From the NCBI RefSeq assembly GCF_034479555.1, contig NZ_CP140151.1, positions 2,790,001-2,854,000 on the forward strand: DNA of 64,000 bases, read 5' to 3'. This document shows positions 1 through 8,314 of this stretch, piece after piece; within the stretch, counting starts at the first letter, position 1; the number at the start of each line of letters is the position of its first letter. Position numbers and translations under genes: made by a program. The DNA is from Chromohalobacter canadensis. Its GTDB lineage: Bacteria > Pseudomonadota > Gammaproteobacteria > Pseudomonadales > Halomonadaceae. The notes below the pieces were generated by a model, which was not told the origin of the DNA, ran no database searches, and was given only the letters and a program-made list of their open reading frames with translations.

Positions 1-1
1 T

Positions 2-2203
2 GTCACCCGTCTCAAGGACGTGCGCGACGCCCATATGCTGGGTCCCTCGACCGCCTCGATCGTGGCAGCGGCGCAGCGTCGGGGAATCCCTTATGAGCGC
101 CTCGACGAGGAAACCAGCTACGTGCAACTGGGACATGGCCATCGCCAGCAACGTATCCAGGCGACGGTGACCGGGCGTACGAATCTGATCGGGCATGGCA
201 TCGCCCATGACAAGGATTGGACCAAGCGGATACTCGGTGAGGCGGGTATTCCCGTGCCGCACGGGCACGTATGCCATTCCTGCGATGAGGCGCTAAAGAC
301 GGCGCACGATATTGGTTATCCGGTCGCCATTAAACCGCTGGTTGGCAACCACGGCCGCGGCGTCAGCACGGACATCAGCGATGATGCGGCATTGGCCAAC
401 GCCTTCGCGATCGCCGCCAAGCACAATACCGCGGTCATCGTCGAGCAGTATGTGCGCGGCGAGGATCATCGCCTGCTGGTCATTGACGGCAAGTTGGTTG
501 CCGCTGCGCAGCGCCGTCCGGCCCATGTAATAGGCGATGGTCAAAGCACGCTGCAGGCATTGATCGACGAAGAGAATCGCGATCCGCGCCGTGGTATCGG
601 CCATGAAAACCTGCTGACGCAGATTCACATCGATGAACAGACACATCGCCTGCTCGACCAGCAGAACCTGACGCTGGACGACGTCATCGCCAGCGATGAG
701 ATCGTCTATCTCAAGCCGACTGCGAATCTGAGTACCGGCGGCACGGCGACGGATGTCACCGAGGATGTGCATCCCGATGTGACCTACATGGCGGAGCGCA
801 TCGCCCGCCTGGTAGGTCTCGATATCATCGGCATCGATCTGCTCGCCGAGACCCTGACACGCCCCTTGGAGGAGCAATCGGCTGCGGTGGTCGAGGTCAA
901 CGCCGGGCCGGGCTTTCGCATGCATCTTTCCCCGACCCATGGCACCGGCCGAGACGTCGGCGGCCATGTGGTCGATATGCTGTTTCCGGATAGCGAGAAT
1001 AACGGCCGCGTGCCCATCGTGGCGGTCACCGGCACCAATGGCAAAACGACGACGGTGCGCCTGATCTCGCATTTGTTACGTCAAGCGGGGCGGAGTGTCG
1101 GCACGGCGTGCACAGGGGCTATCGAGATCGATAATCACGTCATCATGCGCGGCGACTACAGCGGCCCGCAGGCCGCCGCAACCGTTCTGCGCGAGCCCAC
1201 CGTCGAGTATGCCGTGCTCGAGGTCGCGCGTGGCGGCATCATGCGCCGAGGCTTGGGGTTCGATGAATGCCAGGTCGGTGTGTTGTTGAATATTGCCAGC
1301 GATCATCTGGGCGAGAGTGACATTCATACCCTGGATGAACTGGCGCGTTGCAAGAGCGTGGTGATCGATGCAGTCGGCGAGTCGGGCACCGCGGTGCTCA
1401 ATGCCGATGACCCGCGCGTGTTGGCGAGTGGCGAATGGGCGCGTGGCGACATCATCTATTTCACGCTGGACCCCGACTCGCCGGTCATACGCGAGCATGT
1501 GAGCGACCATGGTGTCGCTTTCACGGTGCACCACGGCCACATCGTGATGCTGCAAGGCCAGGTGGTGGCCGAAGTGCTTCCCGTAACGAACGCGCCGATT
1601 ACCTTCGATGGATTCGCGCGCTTCAATATCGCCAATGCCCTGGCGGCGAGTGCCGCGGCCCATGCGCTGGGGCTGAGTATCGCCGATATACAACTGGGCT
1701 TGCAGACCTTCCATCCGACGCCGGGGCAGAACCCCGGGCGCACCAACCTGATCGATGCCGGTGGCGTGAAGGTGCTGATCGACTATGGTCACAACGTGCC
1801 GGCACTCGAGGCCTTGAGCGAGCTGGTGAGCAGCATCCCGGCGCAACGGCGCATTGGCGTGGCCAGCGCTCCGGGTAATCGGCGTGACGAGGACCTGTTC
1901 GCGCTGGGTGCGCTGCTTGCCAAGATGCTTGACATCGTTTTTCTCTGCGACACCGTGCCGCGCGGGCGCCCCGCGGGCGAGACTGTCGACTTGCTGCGTG
2001 CGGGCGCGGCGTCGGTGTCGGACGAATGTCGGGTCGAGACCGTCATGCAAGAACTCGATGCGGTTGACCGGGCGCTCGACGAGGCCGCCGAGGGCGATCT
2101 GCTGGTGTTGCTGGTGGATGATGTCGATGCCGTCACCGAGCGTTTGCGCGGGCGGCGTTTCGAACCGCTGGCACCGAATGGCGCCGAAGGGGCGCGACCA
2201 TGA
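2..2203 (+). CDS. cphA: Cyanophycin synthetase, 5' end outside window
   Basis: Polymerises aspartate and arginine into cyanophycin (multi-L-arginyl-poly-L-aspartate), a cytoplasmic nitrogen store, using ATP. The frame is open to the left edge, and the 733 visible residues compare with about 870-900 in the family, so roughly 150 N-terminal residues are missing. Visible in order: the family motif GPSTASIVAAAQRRGIP, an ATP-grasp domain beginning with LGHGHRQQRI, and a Mur-ligase-like domain with the P-loop VTGTNGKTTT near base 1025. An intact P-loop argues for a CphA1-type enzyme rather than the dipeptide-joining CphA2, in which this site is degenerate. The stop overlaps the start of the isoaspartyl dipeptidase gene (ATGA), so synthesis and turnover genes are coupled. 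Cyanophycinase is not in view and may lie upstream. Confidence 0.93.
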   Translation, partial: VTRLKDVRDAHMLGPSTASIVAAAQRRGIPYERLDEETSYVQLGHGHRQQRIQATVTGRTNLIGHGIAHDKDWTKRILGEAGIPVPHGHVCHSCDEALKTAHDIGYPVAIKPLVGNHGRGVSTDISDDAALANAFAIAAKHNTAVIVEQYVRGEDHRLLVIDGKLVAAAQRRPAHVIGDGQSTLQALIDEENRDPRRGIGHENLLTQIHIDEQTHRLLDQQNLTLDDVIASDEIVYLKPTANLSTGGTATDVTEDVHPDVTYMAERIARLVGLDIIGIDLLAETLTRPLEEQSAAVVEVNAGPGFRMHLSPTHGTGRDVGGHVVDMLFPDSENNGRVPIVAVTGTNGKTTTVRLISHLLRQAGRSVGTACTGAIEIDNHVIMRGDYSGPQAAATVLREPTVEYAVLEVARGGIMRRGLGFDECQVGVLLNIASDHLGESDIHTLDELARCKSVVIDAVGESGTAVLNADDPRVLASGEWARGDIIYFTLDPDSPVIREHVSDHGVAFTVHHGHIVMLQGQVVAEVLPVTNAPITFDGFARFNIANALAASAAAHALGLSIADIQLGLQTFHPTPGQNPGRTNLIDAGGVKVLIDYGHNVPALEALSELVSSIPAQRRIGVASAPGNRRDEDLFALGALLAKMLDIVFLCDTVPRGRPAGETVDLLRAGAASVSDECRVETVMQELDAVDRALDEAAEGDLLVLLVDDVDAVTERLRGRRFEPLAPNGAEGARP

Positions 2204-3369
2204 GGCCGGACCAGCTACGCTCTGCCGATACGATGACCCTGCTGCGTGTCGGCGAGGTGTTTACCCCCGAACGATGCGAGGCGACGGATATTCTCATGGC
2301 CGGCGGGAAAATCGTGGCGCTGGGACAGGGGCTCGACGTTCCCCGTGGCTGGCCCATCCGGGAAGTGGATGCGCGCGATCTGATCGCCGTGCCCGCCTTT
2401 ATCGATCAGCATGTGCATGTCACCGGCGGCGGAGGCGAGGGCGGTTGCGGTACGCGCTGCCCGCCGATCAGCGCCCATGACATCGCGTCGATGGGCATCG
2501 GCACGGTCGTCGGGGTGCTGGGCACCGACAGCATCAGCCGCTCGCCGGCCGATTTACTGGCCTCGGTGCGCGGCCTCGCGGCCGAGGGCCTAGCGGCTTA
2601 CATGTACACGGGCGCGTATCGCGTGCCGCCGCCGACGCTTACCGGTGACATTCAGCGCGATCTGGCGTGGATTCCCGAGGTCATCGGCGTCGGGGAAATC
2701 GCCATCTCCGATCACCGCTCGAGCCAGCCGCGCCAGGATGAACTCGCCCGGCTGGTGAGCGAGGCGCGAGTCGGCGCCATGCTGGCTGGCAAGCGAGGCA
2801 TTTGTCATTTCCATCTCGGCGATGGCAAGCGCGGCTTGGCGCCTCTGCGCCAGTTGCTTGAAGAGACCGAGATTCCGCCTGATCAGATCATCCCGACCCA
2901 TGTGAATCGCCGTCCTGAGCTGCTCGAGGAGGCGGCGGATTACGCACTGGCGTTTGGTGCGAGTGTTGATGTCACCGCCTTCGAAGACGCTGGCGAAGGG
3001 CTGTCCGCCTTCGATGCAGTGTCGCGACTCCTGGCGCGTGGCGTTCCGTCGACACGCATCACCCTGAGTTCCGACTGCAATGGCAGTCTGCCGGAGTTCG
3101 ACGCCGATGGCGCCTATGTGGGCATGCAGGTGGCGCGCAATACGGCGTTGATCGCGGACTGGCAACGGCTCGTGCATGACGAGGTATTGCCACTCGAGTC
3201 GGCGCTAGGGCTGCTGACGGCTAACGTCGCACACGTGTTGGGCCTGCATGACTACAAGGGGCGCCTGGCGCTTGGTTTCGACGCAGATATCACTCTGCTC
3301 GATCGCGCCCTGCACCCCCAGCGGATCTTCGTCGCAGGCCGGTGCCTGCATGGCGACGTCGATACTTGA
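2200..3369 (+). CDS. iadA: Isoaspartyl (beta-aspartyl) dipeptidase, M38 amidohydrolase
   Basis: Hydrolyses beta-aspartyl dipeptides. Beside cphA the expected substrate is beta-Asp-Arg released from cyanophycin by cyanophycinase; that role is inferred from context. The 389 residues match the length of E. coli IadA. Visible signatures are the metal-binding motif IDQHVHVTGGGGEGG, GVLGTDSISRSP, ISDHRSSQP, PTHVNRRPELLEE and LSSDCNGSLPEFD. The start at 2200 overlaps the cphA stop by four bases; an internal ATG at 2233 (MTLLRVGEVF) is a possible alternative start. The gene ends nine bases from the convergent nirD. Confidence 0.92.
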   Translation: MRPDQLRSADTMTLLRVGEVFTPERCEATDILMAGGKIVALGQGLDVPRGWPIREVDARDLIAVPAFIDQHVHVTGGGGEGGCGTRCPPISAHDIASMGIGTVVGVLGTDSISRSPADLLASVRGLAAEGLAAYMYTGAYRVPPPTLTGDIQRDLAWIPEVIGVGEIAISDHRSSQPRQDELARLVSEARVGAMLAGKRGICHFHLGDGKRGLAPLRQLLEETEIPPDQIIPTHVNRRPELLEEAADYALAFGASVDVTAFEDAGEGLSAFDAVSRLLARGVPSTRITLSSDCNGSLPEFDADGAYVGMQVARNTALIADWQRLVHDEVLPLESALGLLTANVAHVLGLHDYKGRLALGFDADITLLDRALHPQRIFVAGRCLHGDVDT

Positions 3370-3378
3370 TAGCCGTTG

Positions 3379-3741
3379 CTATGTCTTGATCATCACCTGC
3401 TCGTCTTCGATCTTGACCTCCCAAGTACGCAGGCGAACGTTTTCGTCCTCGACGCAGACGCCATCAGAGAGGCGGAAGTGCTGCTTGTAGATTGGCGAGG
3501 CGATGACGGGTTCGCCTTTTATATCGCCGACGATGCCGCGTGCGATGACGTTGGCGTTGGAAAACGGGTCGTGGTTGTCCACGGCGTAGACCTCGGGGGC
3601 CAGGCCGGGCAGGTACAAAAGCGCGACTTGCGTGTCGGCGCTGGCCAGCCAGGCGGCGACGCCGGAATGAGCCACCAGATCGGCCTTTGAGCACAGCGTC
3701 TGCCAGGTCACGTCGTTATCGATTGCCGTTGCCGCGTTCAT
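3379..3741 (-). CDS. nirD: Nitrite reductase [NAD(P)H] small subunit
   Basis: Small Rieske-fold subunit of cytoplasmic assimilatory nitrite reductase, partner of NirB. The chosen start (MNAATAIDND) gives 120 residues, the usual NirD size, and has a GAGG ribosome site eight bases upstream; a longer reading to 3807 has no such support. The protein contains YAVDNHDPFSNANVIARG and GEPVIASPIYKQHFRLSDG, typical of NirD, where the Rieske cluster ligands are lost. It lies 170 bases downstream of nirB on the same strand. The gap holds a REP-like inverted pair that may alter the NirB:NirD ratio. Confidence 0.93.
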   Translation of the reverse strand: MNAATAIDNDVTWQTLCSKADLVAHSGVAAWLASADTQVALLYLPGLAPEVYAVDNHDPFSNANVIARGIVGDIKGEPVIASPIYKQHFRLSDGVCVEDENVRLRTWEVKIEDEQVMIKT

Positions 3742-3791
3742 GGTCGTTACCTCATCAAGTTGCCGTATTCGTTGATCCCGATCGAAATGTC

Positions 3792-3860
3792 GTGGGAGCG
3801 AATTCATTCGCGATGTAGTTGGCTGGGAGCTGCCATCGTCGGGAACAAGTTCCCTCCCAC
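3792..3860. repeat. REP-like inverted pair (REPIN-type) between nirB and nirD
   Basis: Two short hairpin-forming units face each other. One begins GTGGGAGCGAATTCATTCGC (3792-3811); the other ends GGGAACAAGTTCCCTCCCAC (3841-3860). Each has its own palindromic core (GCGAATTCATTCGC and GGGAACAAGTTCCC), and the outer GTGGGAG/CTCCCAC ends pair. This is the architecture of pseudomonad-type REP sequences mobilised by REP-associated tyrosine transposases. No such transposase is in the window. Confidence 0.7.
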
Positions 3861-3911
3861 AAAAATCCTTTCCTGTACTTTTGACAATTCCAGGGTTGTT
3901 GAGTCGGCCGT

Positions 3912-6455
3912 TCAGGCGGGCCTTAGCTGGCCGCGCTCCTCGGTAGCAATGATGTCCGGATCGGGGCCGTCATCATTGACGAAGGTGCGGAAGCGCTTGA
4001 GTTTCTCCGGGTCGGATAGGGTGTTGGCCCATTCGCATTCGTAGGTATCGATGATGTGCTGCATCTGGGCTTCGAGTTCGTCACCGAGTCCGAGGCTATC
4101 GTCGAGAACGACGTCCTTGAGGTAGTCGAGTCCACCTTCGAGGTTCTCGCGCCACACCGAGGTGCGCTGCAGGCGGTCGGCGGTGCGGATGTAGAACATC
4201 AAGAAACGGTCGATGGTGCGAATCAACTGCTCGTCGTCGAGATCGGTGGCGAAGAGTTCGCCGTGGCGCGGGCGCATGCCGCCGTTACCGCAGATGTAGA
4301 GGTTCCAGCCGTTTTCGGTGGCGATCACGCCGACGTCCTTGCTCTGCGCTTCGGCGCATTCGCGAGTGCAACCTGAGACGGCGAACTTGAGCTTGTGTGG
4401 CGAGCGCAGCCCCTTGTAGCGCTCCTCGAGATGGATCGCCATACCTACGCTGTCTTGCACGCCGTAGCGGCACCAGGTGCTACCCACGCAGGATTTCACC
4501 GTGCGCGTGGCCTTGCCGTAGGCATGGCCGGTCTCGAAGCCGGCCTCGATCAGTTCGCCCCAGATATCGGGGAGTTGATGGAGCTGGGCGCCGAACAGGT
4601 CGACGCGCTGCCCGCCGGTGATCTTGGTGTAGAGCCCGTACTTCTTGCCGACTTCACCCAGCACGATCAGTTTCTCGGGTGTGACTTCGCCGCCGGGGAT
4701 GCGCGGCACGACCGAATAGGTACCGTTTTTCTGCATGTTGGCCATGAAGGTATCGTTGGTGTCCTGCAACGGCACATGGGCGGCGTCGGTGATCGGCTCG
4801 TTGAAGCAGGCGGCGAGTATCGAGGCCACGGCGGGCTTGCAGATATCGCAGCCGAGCTTCGGGGCTGATGAAGAGCCCAGGCCATGCCCGGATGACGTGC
4901 CGTGCTTTTCGATCAGTTCGCTGAAGGTCTTGATGCCCTCCACGCGGACAATGGAATAGAGCTCTTGGCGGGTGTGAGCGAAGTGCTCGCACAGCGATTG
5001 GTCGACCTCTACACCGCGCGCCTCCAGCTCATGGTCGACGACACTCTTGAGCAGCGCCGCGCAGCCGCCACAGCCGGTGCTGGCCTTGGTCTCGCCTTTG
5101 ACACTGGCCAGATCCAGGGCGCCGGCGTCGAGCGTGGCACAGACGTCCCCCTTGGTGACGTTGTGGCACGAGCACAGGGTGGCGGTGTCCGGCAGGGCAT
5201 CCGGCCCCAGCGTCGGCGCGCCCTCGCTGGATGGCAGGATCAGCGAGGCCGGGTCCTCGGGGAGCGCGAGGCCGTTGGCGTAGTACTGCATCAGGGTGTC
5301 GTAGGTGGCGTTGTCGCCCACTAGCATGGCACCCAGCAGCTTCTTGCCGTCGCTGGAGACCACTAGCTTGCGGTACTCCTGCTTGATTTCGTCCAGGTAG
5401 CGGAAGGTGCGAGCGCCGGGCGTGCGATCGCCATGGGCATCGCCGATGGCGCCGACATCCACGCCCAGCAGCTTGAGCTTGGTGCTCATGTCGGCGCCGG
5501 TGAAGGTCGCATTGCCCTCGGTCAGCGTGGCGGCGGCGACTTTCGCCATCTGGTAGCCCGGCGCGACCAGCCCGAAGATGCTTTCCTGCCACAGAGCGAC
5601 TTCACCGACGGCGAGGATCGCCGGGTCGCTGGTCAGGCAGTGGTCGTCGATGACCACGCCGCCGCGTTCGCCGATTTCCAAGGCGCAGTCACGCGCCAGT
5701 TGATCGCGCGGCCGGATGCCGGCGGAGAACACGATAAGATCGGTTTCCAGCATCTTGTCGTCCTGGAAGACCATGCGGTGAAAGCTCGTCTCGCCGGCCT
5801 CGATGTGCTGCGTGACACGGCCGGTGAGTACCTGCACGCCGAGCGCTTCGATCTTCTCGCGCAGCAACGTGCCCCCTTCGGCGTCCACCTGCATGGGCAT
5901 CAAGCGGGGCGCGAACTCGACCACGGCGGTATCCAGGTTCAGGCCGCGCAGGGCATTGGCGGCCTCCAGGCCCAGCAGGCCACCGCCGACGACCACGCCG
6001 GTGGTGGCGTCCTCGGCGGCCTCGCGAATGGCATCGAGGTCATCCAGGGTGCGATAGACCAGACATTTCTCGCGGTCGTTGCCGGGGATCGGCGGCACGA
6101 AAGGGTAGGAGCCGGTCGCCAGGACCAAGCGATCATAGGAATGACGGCCGGATTCGGTGACGACCTCGTTGGCGTCGCGATCGATGGCGGTCACGCTGTC
6201 GTGAATGCGCAGTTCGATGCCGTGCTCGGCGTAGTAGTCGGTACTCGAGAGCGCCAGTGACTGGGCATCACGGCCGCTGAAGTATTCAGAAAGGTGTACG
6301 CGGTCGTAGGCCGGATGACGCTCCTCGCCGAACACGATGATGGCGTATTGGCGATGGGCACCGAGCTCGACGAGCTGCTCGATCAGGTGATGGCCGACCA
6401 TGCCGTTGCCGATCACGATCAAGCGCGGTGCGTTGGGGTGTGTGGGCATGCTCAT
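3912..6455 (-). CDS. nirB: Nitrite reductase [NAD(P)H] large subunit
   Basis: Reduces nitrite to ammonium in the cytoplasm, with electrons passing from NAD(P)H through FAD and Fe-S centres to siroheme. The 847 residues match family length. Order: N-terminal FAD/NAD(P)-binding domains (VIGNGMVGHHL; GVVVGGGLLGLEAANAL), a BFD-type [2Fe-2S] domain (CSCHNVTKGD, then TGCGGC), and a siroheme/[4Fe-4S] domain with CVGSTWCRYG and SGCTRECAEA. The start at 6455 (MSMPTHPNAPR) sits in an ATGA overlap with the upstream flavoprotein stop. A reading open further upstream, to 6872, is only out-of-frame overlap with that gene. Siroheme supply is provided by the methyltransferase at 10977-11897. Confidence 0.95.
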   Translation of the reverse strand: MSMPTHPNAPRLIVIGNGMVGHHLIEQLVELGAHRQYAIIVFGEERHPAYDRVHLSEYFSGRDAQSLALSSTDYYAEHGIELRIHDSVTAIDRDANEVVTESGRHSYDRLVLATGSYPFVPPIPGNDREKCLVYRTLDDLDAIREAAEDATTGVVVGGGLLGLEAANALRGLNLDTAVVEFAPRLMPMQVDAEGGTLLREKIEALGVQVLTGRVTQHIEAGETSFHRMVFQDDKMLETDLIVFSAGIRPRDQLARDCALEIGERGGVVIDDHCLTSDPAILAVGEVALWQESIFGLVAPGYQMAKVAAATLTEGNATFTGADMSTKLKLLGVDVGAIGDAHGDRTPGARTFRYLDEIKQEYRKLVVSSDGKKLLGAMLVGDNATYDTLMQYYANGLALPEDPASLILPSSEGAPTLGPDALPDTATLCSCHNVTKGDVCATLDAGALDLASVKGETKASTGCGGCAALLKSVVDHELEARGVEVDQSLCEHFAHTRQELYSIVRVEGIKTFSELIEKHGTSSGHGLGSSSAPKLGCDICKPAVASILAACFNEPITDAAHVPLQDTNDTFMANMQKNGTYSVVPRIPGGEVTPEKLIVLGEVGKKYGLYTKITGGQRVDLFGAQLHQLPDIWGELIEAGFETGHAYGKATRTVKSCVGSTWCRYGVQDSVGMAIHLEERYKGLRSPHKLKFAVSGCTRECAEAQSKDVGVIATENGWNLYICGNGGMRPRHGELFATDLDDEQLIRTIDRFLMFYIRTADRLQRTSVWRENLEGGLDYLKDVVLDDSLGLGDELEAQMQHIIDTYECEWANTLSDPEKLKRFRTFVNDDGPDPDIIATEERGQLRPA

Positions 6456-7717
6456 GCGGCTTCCTCCGATAGAGTGTCGGGCGTATCGAGTAACGGTTGC
6501 GCGTCGTGCTCGCCGAATAGCAGCGCCTGGCGGCCGGCGCTCAGGTCTTGGCCGGCCAGGGCACATTGGAAGTACCACGGGCCGGCGGCGGTATCGCCGT
6601 AGAGGACAGCGCCTTCCAGGCGGCCATCGCGAAGCAGTAGGCGGCGGTAGTCGCCCTGCTGCGGGTCGTGATAAGTGAGCACGTCGTGCTCGGGCGCGGG
6701 CGTGATGGGGCCGAAGGCGTACAACGAGATCCCGCTGACCTTGAGTTTGGTGGCGCAGGGGAGTTCGCGGTAGGGCGCGGGTGTGTCGCCGCACAACCGT
6801 GCGGCGAGTACTTCGACCTGGCGCCAGATGGGCTCGATCAGGCCGTAGGTGGTGCCCTCGAACTCGCAGCATTCGCCCAGCGCCGAGATGCGTGGATCAT
6901 GGGTGCTCAGATAGGCGTCGACCTGGATACCGCGCCCGGTGGCAAGGTCCAGGGTCTTGGCTAGGTCAATATGCGGGACGATACCGATGGCCTCGACCAC
7001 GCCATCGGTCGCCAGCGTGGTGCCGTCTTCGAGTGCCACGTTGGCTACATGGCGGCCGTCGTCGCCTGCTCCGTAATGGGCGAGCCGGGCGCCGGTGATG
7101 ACGTCGAGCCCGCGTGCGCGCAGTTCGTCGGCGAGCATGCCAGCGGCAGTGGCGTCGAGCTGGCGGTTCATCAGGTGCGGGCCGCGATGTACGACGCTCA
7201 CCGTCATGCCGCGCTTACGCAGACCCTCGGCGGCTTCCAGCCCCAGCAGGCCGCCACCAAGCACCACGGCGCGGCCGCCGGTATCGGCCAGCCGTGCCAG
7301 CCGCTCGCCGTCGCGCAGATCGCGAAAGGTGTGGATGCCGTCGAGGTCGTCGCCCGGCACGCCAGGGCGCGCCGCTTGTGAACCGGTGGCGAGCACCAAC
7401 TGGTCATAGCCGAGCCGGCGTTGTTGGTCGGTGGTCAGGGTGCGCGCCTGTCGGTCGATGGCGGTGACGCGCTCGCCGGCGATCAGGGTCACGCCTTGCG
7501 CTGTGTACCAGTCGCGCTCGCGCAGCGTCAGTGCCGAACGGTCCATCTCGCCGGCCAGCCAGGGCGAGAGCAGGATACGGTTATAGGCCGTCTCCGGTTC
7601 GTCGCCGAGGATGGTGATGTGACGCGGACGATGGGGATGCGCCAGCACGCGCTCAAGCAAGCGATGCCCGGCCATGCCGTTGCCGACGATCACCAGATGT
7701 TCGTCGTTTGCGCTCAT
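6452..7717 (-). CDS. NasC-like FAD/NAD(P)H oxidoreductase, nitrate reductase electron-transfer subunit
   Basis: A 421-residue flavoprotein resembling the N-terminal half of NirB: FAD motif IVGNGMAGHRLLERV, central LVLATGSQAARPGVPGDD, and NAD-binding GGRAVVLGGGLLGLEAAEGL. It has no siroheme domain and no BFD cysteines. In assimilatory systems a separate flavoprotein of this size (Klebsiella NasC type) feeds NAD(P)H electrons to NasA, whose own C-terminus here carries the [2Fe-2S] domain; that role is inferred. The start MSANDEHL has an upstream GGAGG with a spacer longer than usual, and the stop overlaps the nirB start. It is the first gene after the terminator-bearing leader at 7754-7900. Confidence 0.82.
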   Translation of the reverse strand: MSANDEHLVIVGNGMAGHRLLERVLAHPHRPRHITILGDEPETAYNRILLSPWLAGEMDRSALTLRERDWYTAQGVTLIAGERVTAIDRQARTLTTDQQRRLGYDQLVLATGSQAARPGVPGDDLDGIHTFRDLRDGERLARLADTGGRAVVLGGGLLGLEAAEGLRKRGMTVSVVHRGPHLMNRQLDATAAGMLADELRARGLDVITGARLAHYGAGDDGRHVANVALEDGTTLATDGVVEAIGIVPHIDLAKTLDLATGRGIQVDAYLSTHDPRISALGECCEFEGTTYGLIEPIWRQVEVLAARLCGDTPAPYRELPCATKLKVSGISLYAFGPITPAPEHDVLTYHDPQQGDYRRLLLRDGRLEGAVLYGDTAAGPWYFQCALAGQDLSAGRQALLFGEHDAQPLLDTPDTLSEEAA

Positions 7718-7753
7718 TTCCCCTTGCCTCCCTGAAAATGTGCTGCAGAAACG

Positions 7754-7796
7754 CAAAAGCGCCTGACACCCGATGGGGAAATCGGATGCCAGGCGC
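7754..7796 (-). terminator. Leader terminator (attenuator) upstream of the nir operon
   Basis: On the minus strand the arms GCGCCTG and CAGGCGC (7796-7790 and 7765-7759) enclose a second stem, CCGAT/ATCGG, and are followed at once by TTTT then GCGTTT. It lies about 40 bases before the first start codon, inside the 5' leader, so it can act only as an attenuator. NasT-type antitermination is the obvious candidate for relieving it. Confidence 0.75.
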
Positions 7797-7798
7797 CT

Positions 7799-7900
7799 TT
7801 GCCTGAAGGTAATCGTGTTGTCATGAGCCGTGTGTCGGCTCCGGCCGGCGCGAGACGTATGTGCGTCTCAAGCCCAAGGGGTCGACGTTGACCCGCCTTG
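7799..7900 (-). promoter_or_regulatory. Structured nir leader with ANTAR-type hairpin
   Basis: Between the predicted start near 7900 and the attenuator the minus-strand RNA can form three hairpins. GGGTC-AACGTC-GACCC (7894-7879) has a hexaloop with A at position 1 and G at position 4, the signature bound by ANTAR proteins. GAGACG-CACATA-CGTCTC (7869-7852) is a six-base loop lacking that signature. GAGCCG-ACACA-CGGCTC (7841-7825) has a five-base loop. The ANTAR protein NasT is encoded at 44662. The second canonical hexaloop is not clear, so this is a probable but imperfect match. Confidence 0.6.
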
Positions 7901-7910
7901 CCCTGAGTTA

Positions 7911-7926
7911 TGCCAGAGGCATGCCA
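7911..7926 (-). promoter_or_regulatory. Sigma-54 type promoter of the nir operon
   Basis: The minus strand reads TGGCATGCCTCTGGCA, with GG and GC exactly ten bases apart and one mismatch in the -12 TTGCW element. It predicts a transcript start near 7900 and a leader of about 180 bases. Confidence 0.65.
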
Positions 7927-8127
7927 ATCGTCCGCTAAGGCTTTCTTTTCAGTCGTTTGGGCGGTTTTGGTAGCCCGCGTCGGTGGCAGCGGATGGCGAG
8001 ACGTGCGCGCTGGCTGTGCGGATGGTGCGCAGATTGCACCAGGCTGGTGCCTTTGGGCATGGGTAGGGGCGTGATGGACAGCCAGGTGCCAGCCCAAGTG
8101 GTTGTTTAAAAGGAATTAGATCCAAGA

Positions 8128-8143
8128 TGGCGCTGTATTTGCA
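8128..8143 (+). promoter_or_regulatory. Sigma-54 type promoter of nasA
   Basis: TGGCGCTGTATTTGCA has GG-N10-GC spacing, an intact TTGCA and two mismatches in the -24 half. It predicts a start near 8154 and a 160-base leader. A weaker GG-N10-GC candidate, TGGCGGGCGGCCTGCA, begins at 8216. Confidence 0.55.
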
Positions 8144-8153
8144 AGCATGGCAT

Positions 8154-8314
8154 ACGTCATCTTTTCGGCCACGGCGCGCCGAAAACGCCAACGGCGGCGA
8201 GACGCAATTCATCATTGGCGGGCGGCCTGCACGGTCGTCCTACCAGGCAACGAGGCCTGATCCTGCTGCGGCGGGGTCGGGCCTCTTGCGTTTGCAGGCG
8301 GAGGGCGAGACAGC
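8154..8314 (+). promoter_or_regulatory. nasA leader with AACGGC hexaloop and long hairpin
   Basis: CGCC-AACGGC-GGCG at 8186-8199 forms a hexaloop with A1 and G4, like the AACGTC loop in the nir leader. Just before it, TTTTCGGC/GCCGAAAA forms an eight-base-pair stem. Downstream, a 12-base-pair stem with G-U pairs (8252-8263 with 8274-8285) is followed by TTGCGTTTGC, a weak U-tract that could be a poor terminator. GGAGGG at 8300 is the ribosome site for nasA. Confidence 0.45.

Noticed and set aside
293..1072. 259-residue leftward frame inside cphA
   Set aside because: Entirely antisense to conserved ATP-grasp coding; a by-product of high GC.
6456..6872. N-terminal extension of the nirB frame by about 139 residues
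   Set aside because: It is Arg/Pro-rich shadow coding opposite in phase to the well-supported flavoprotein gene; the ATGA overlap fixes the start at 6455.
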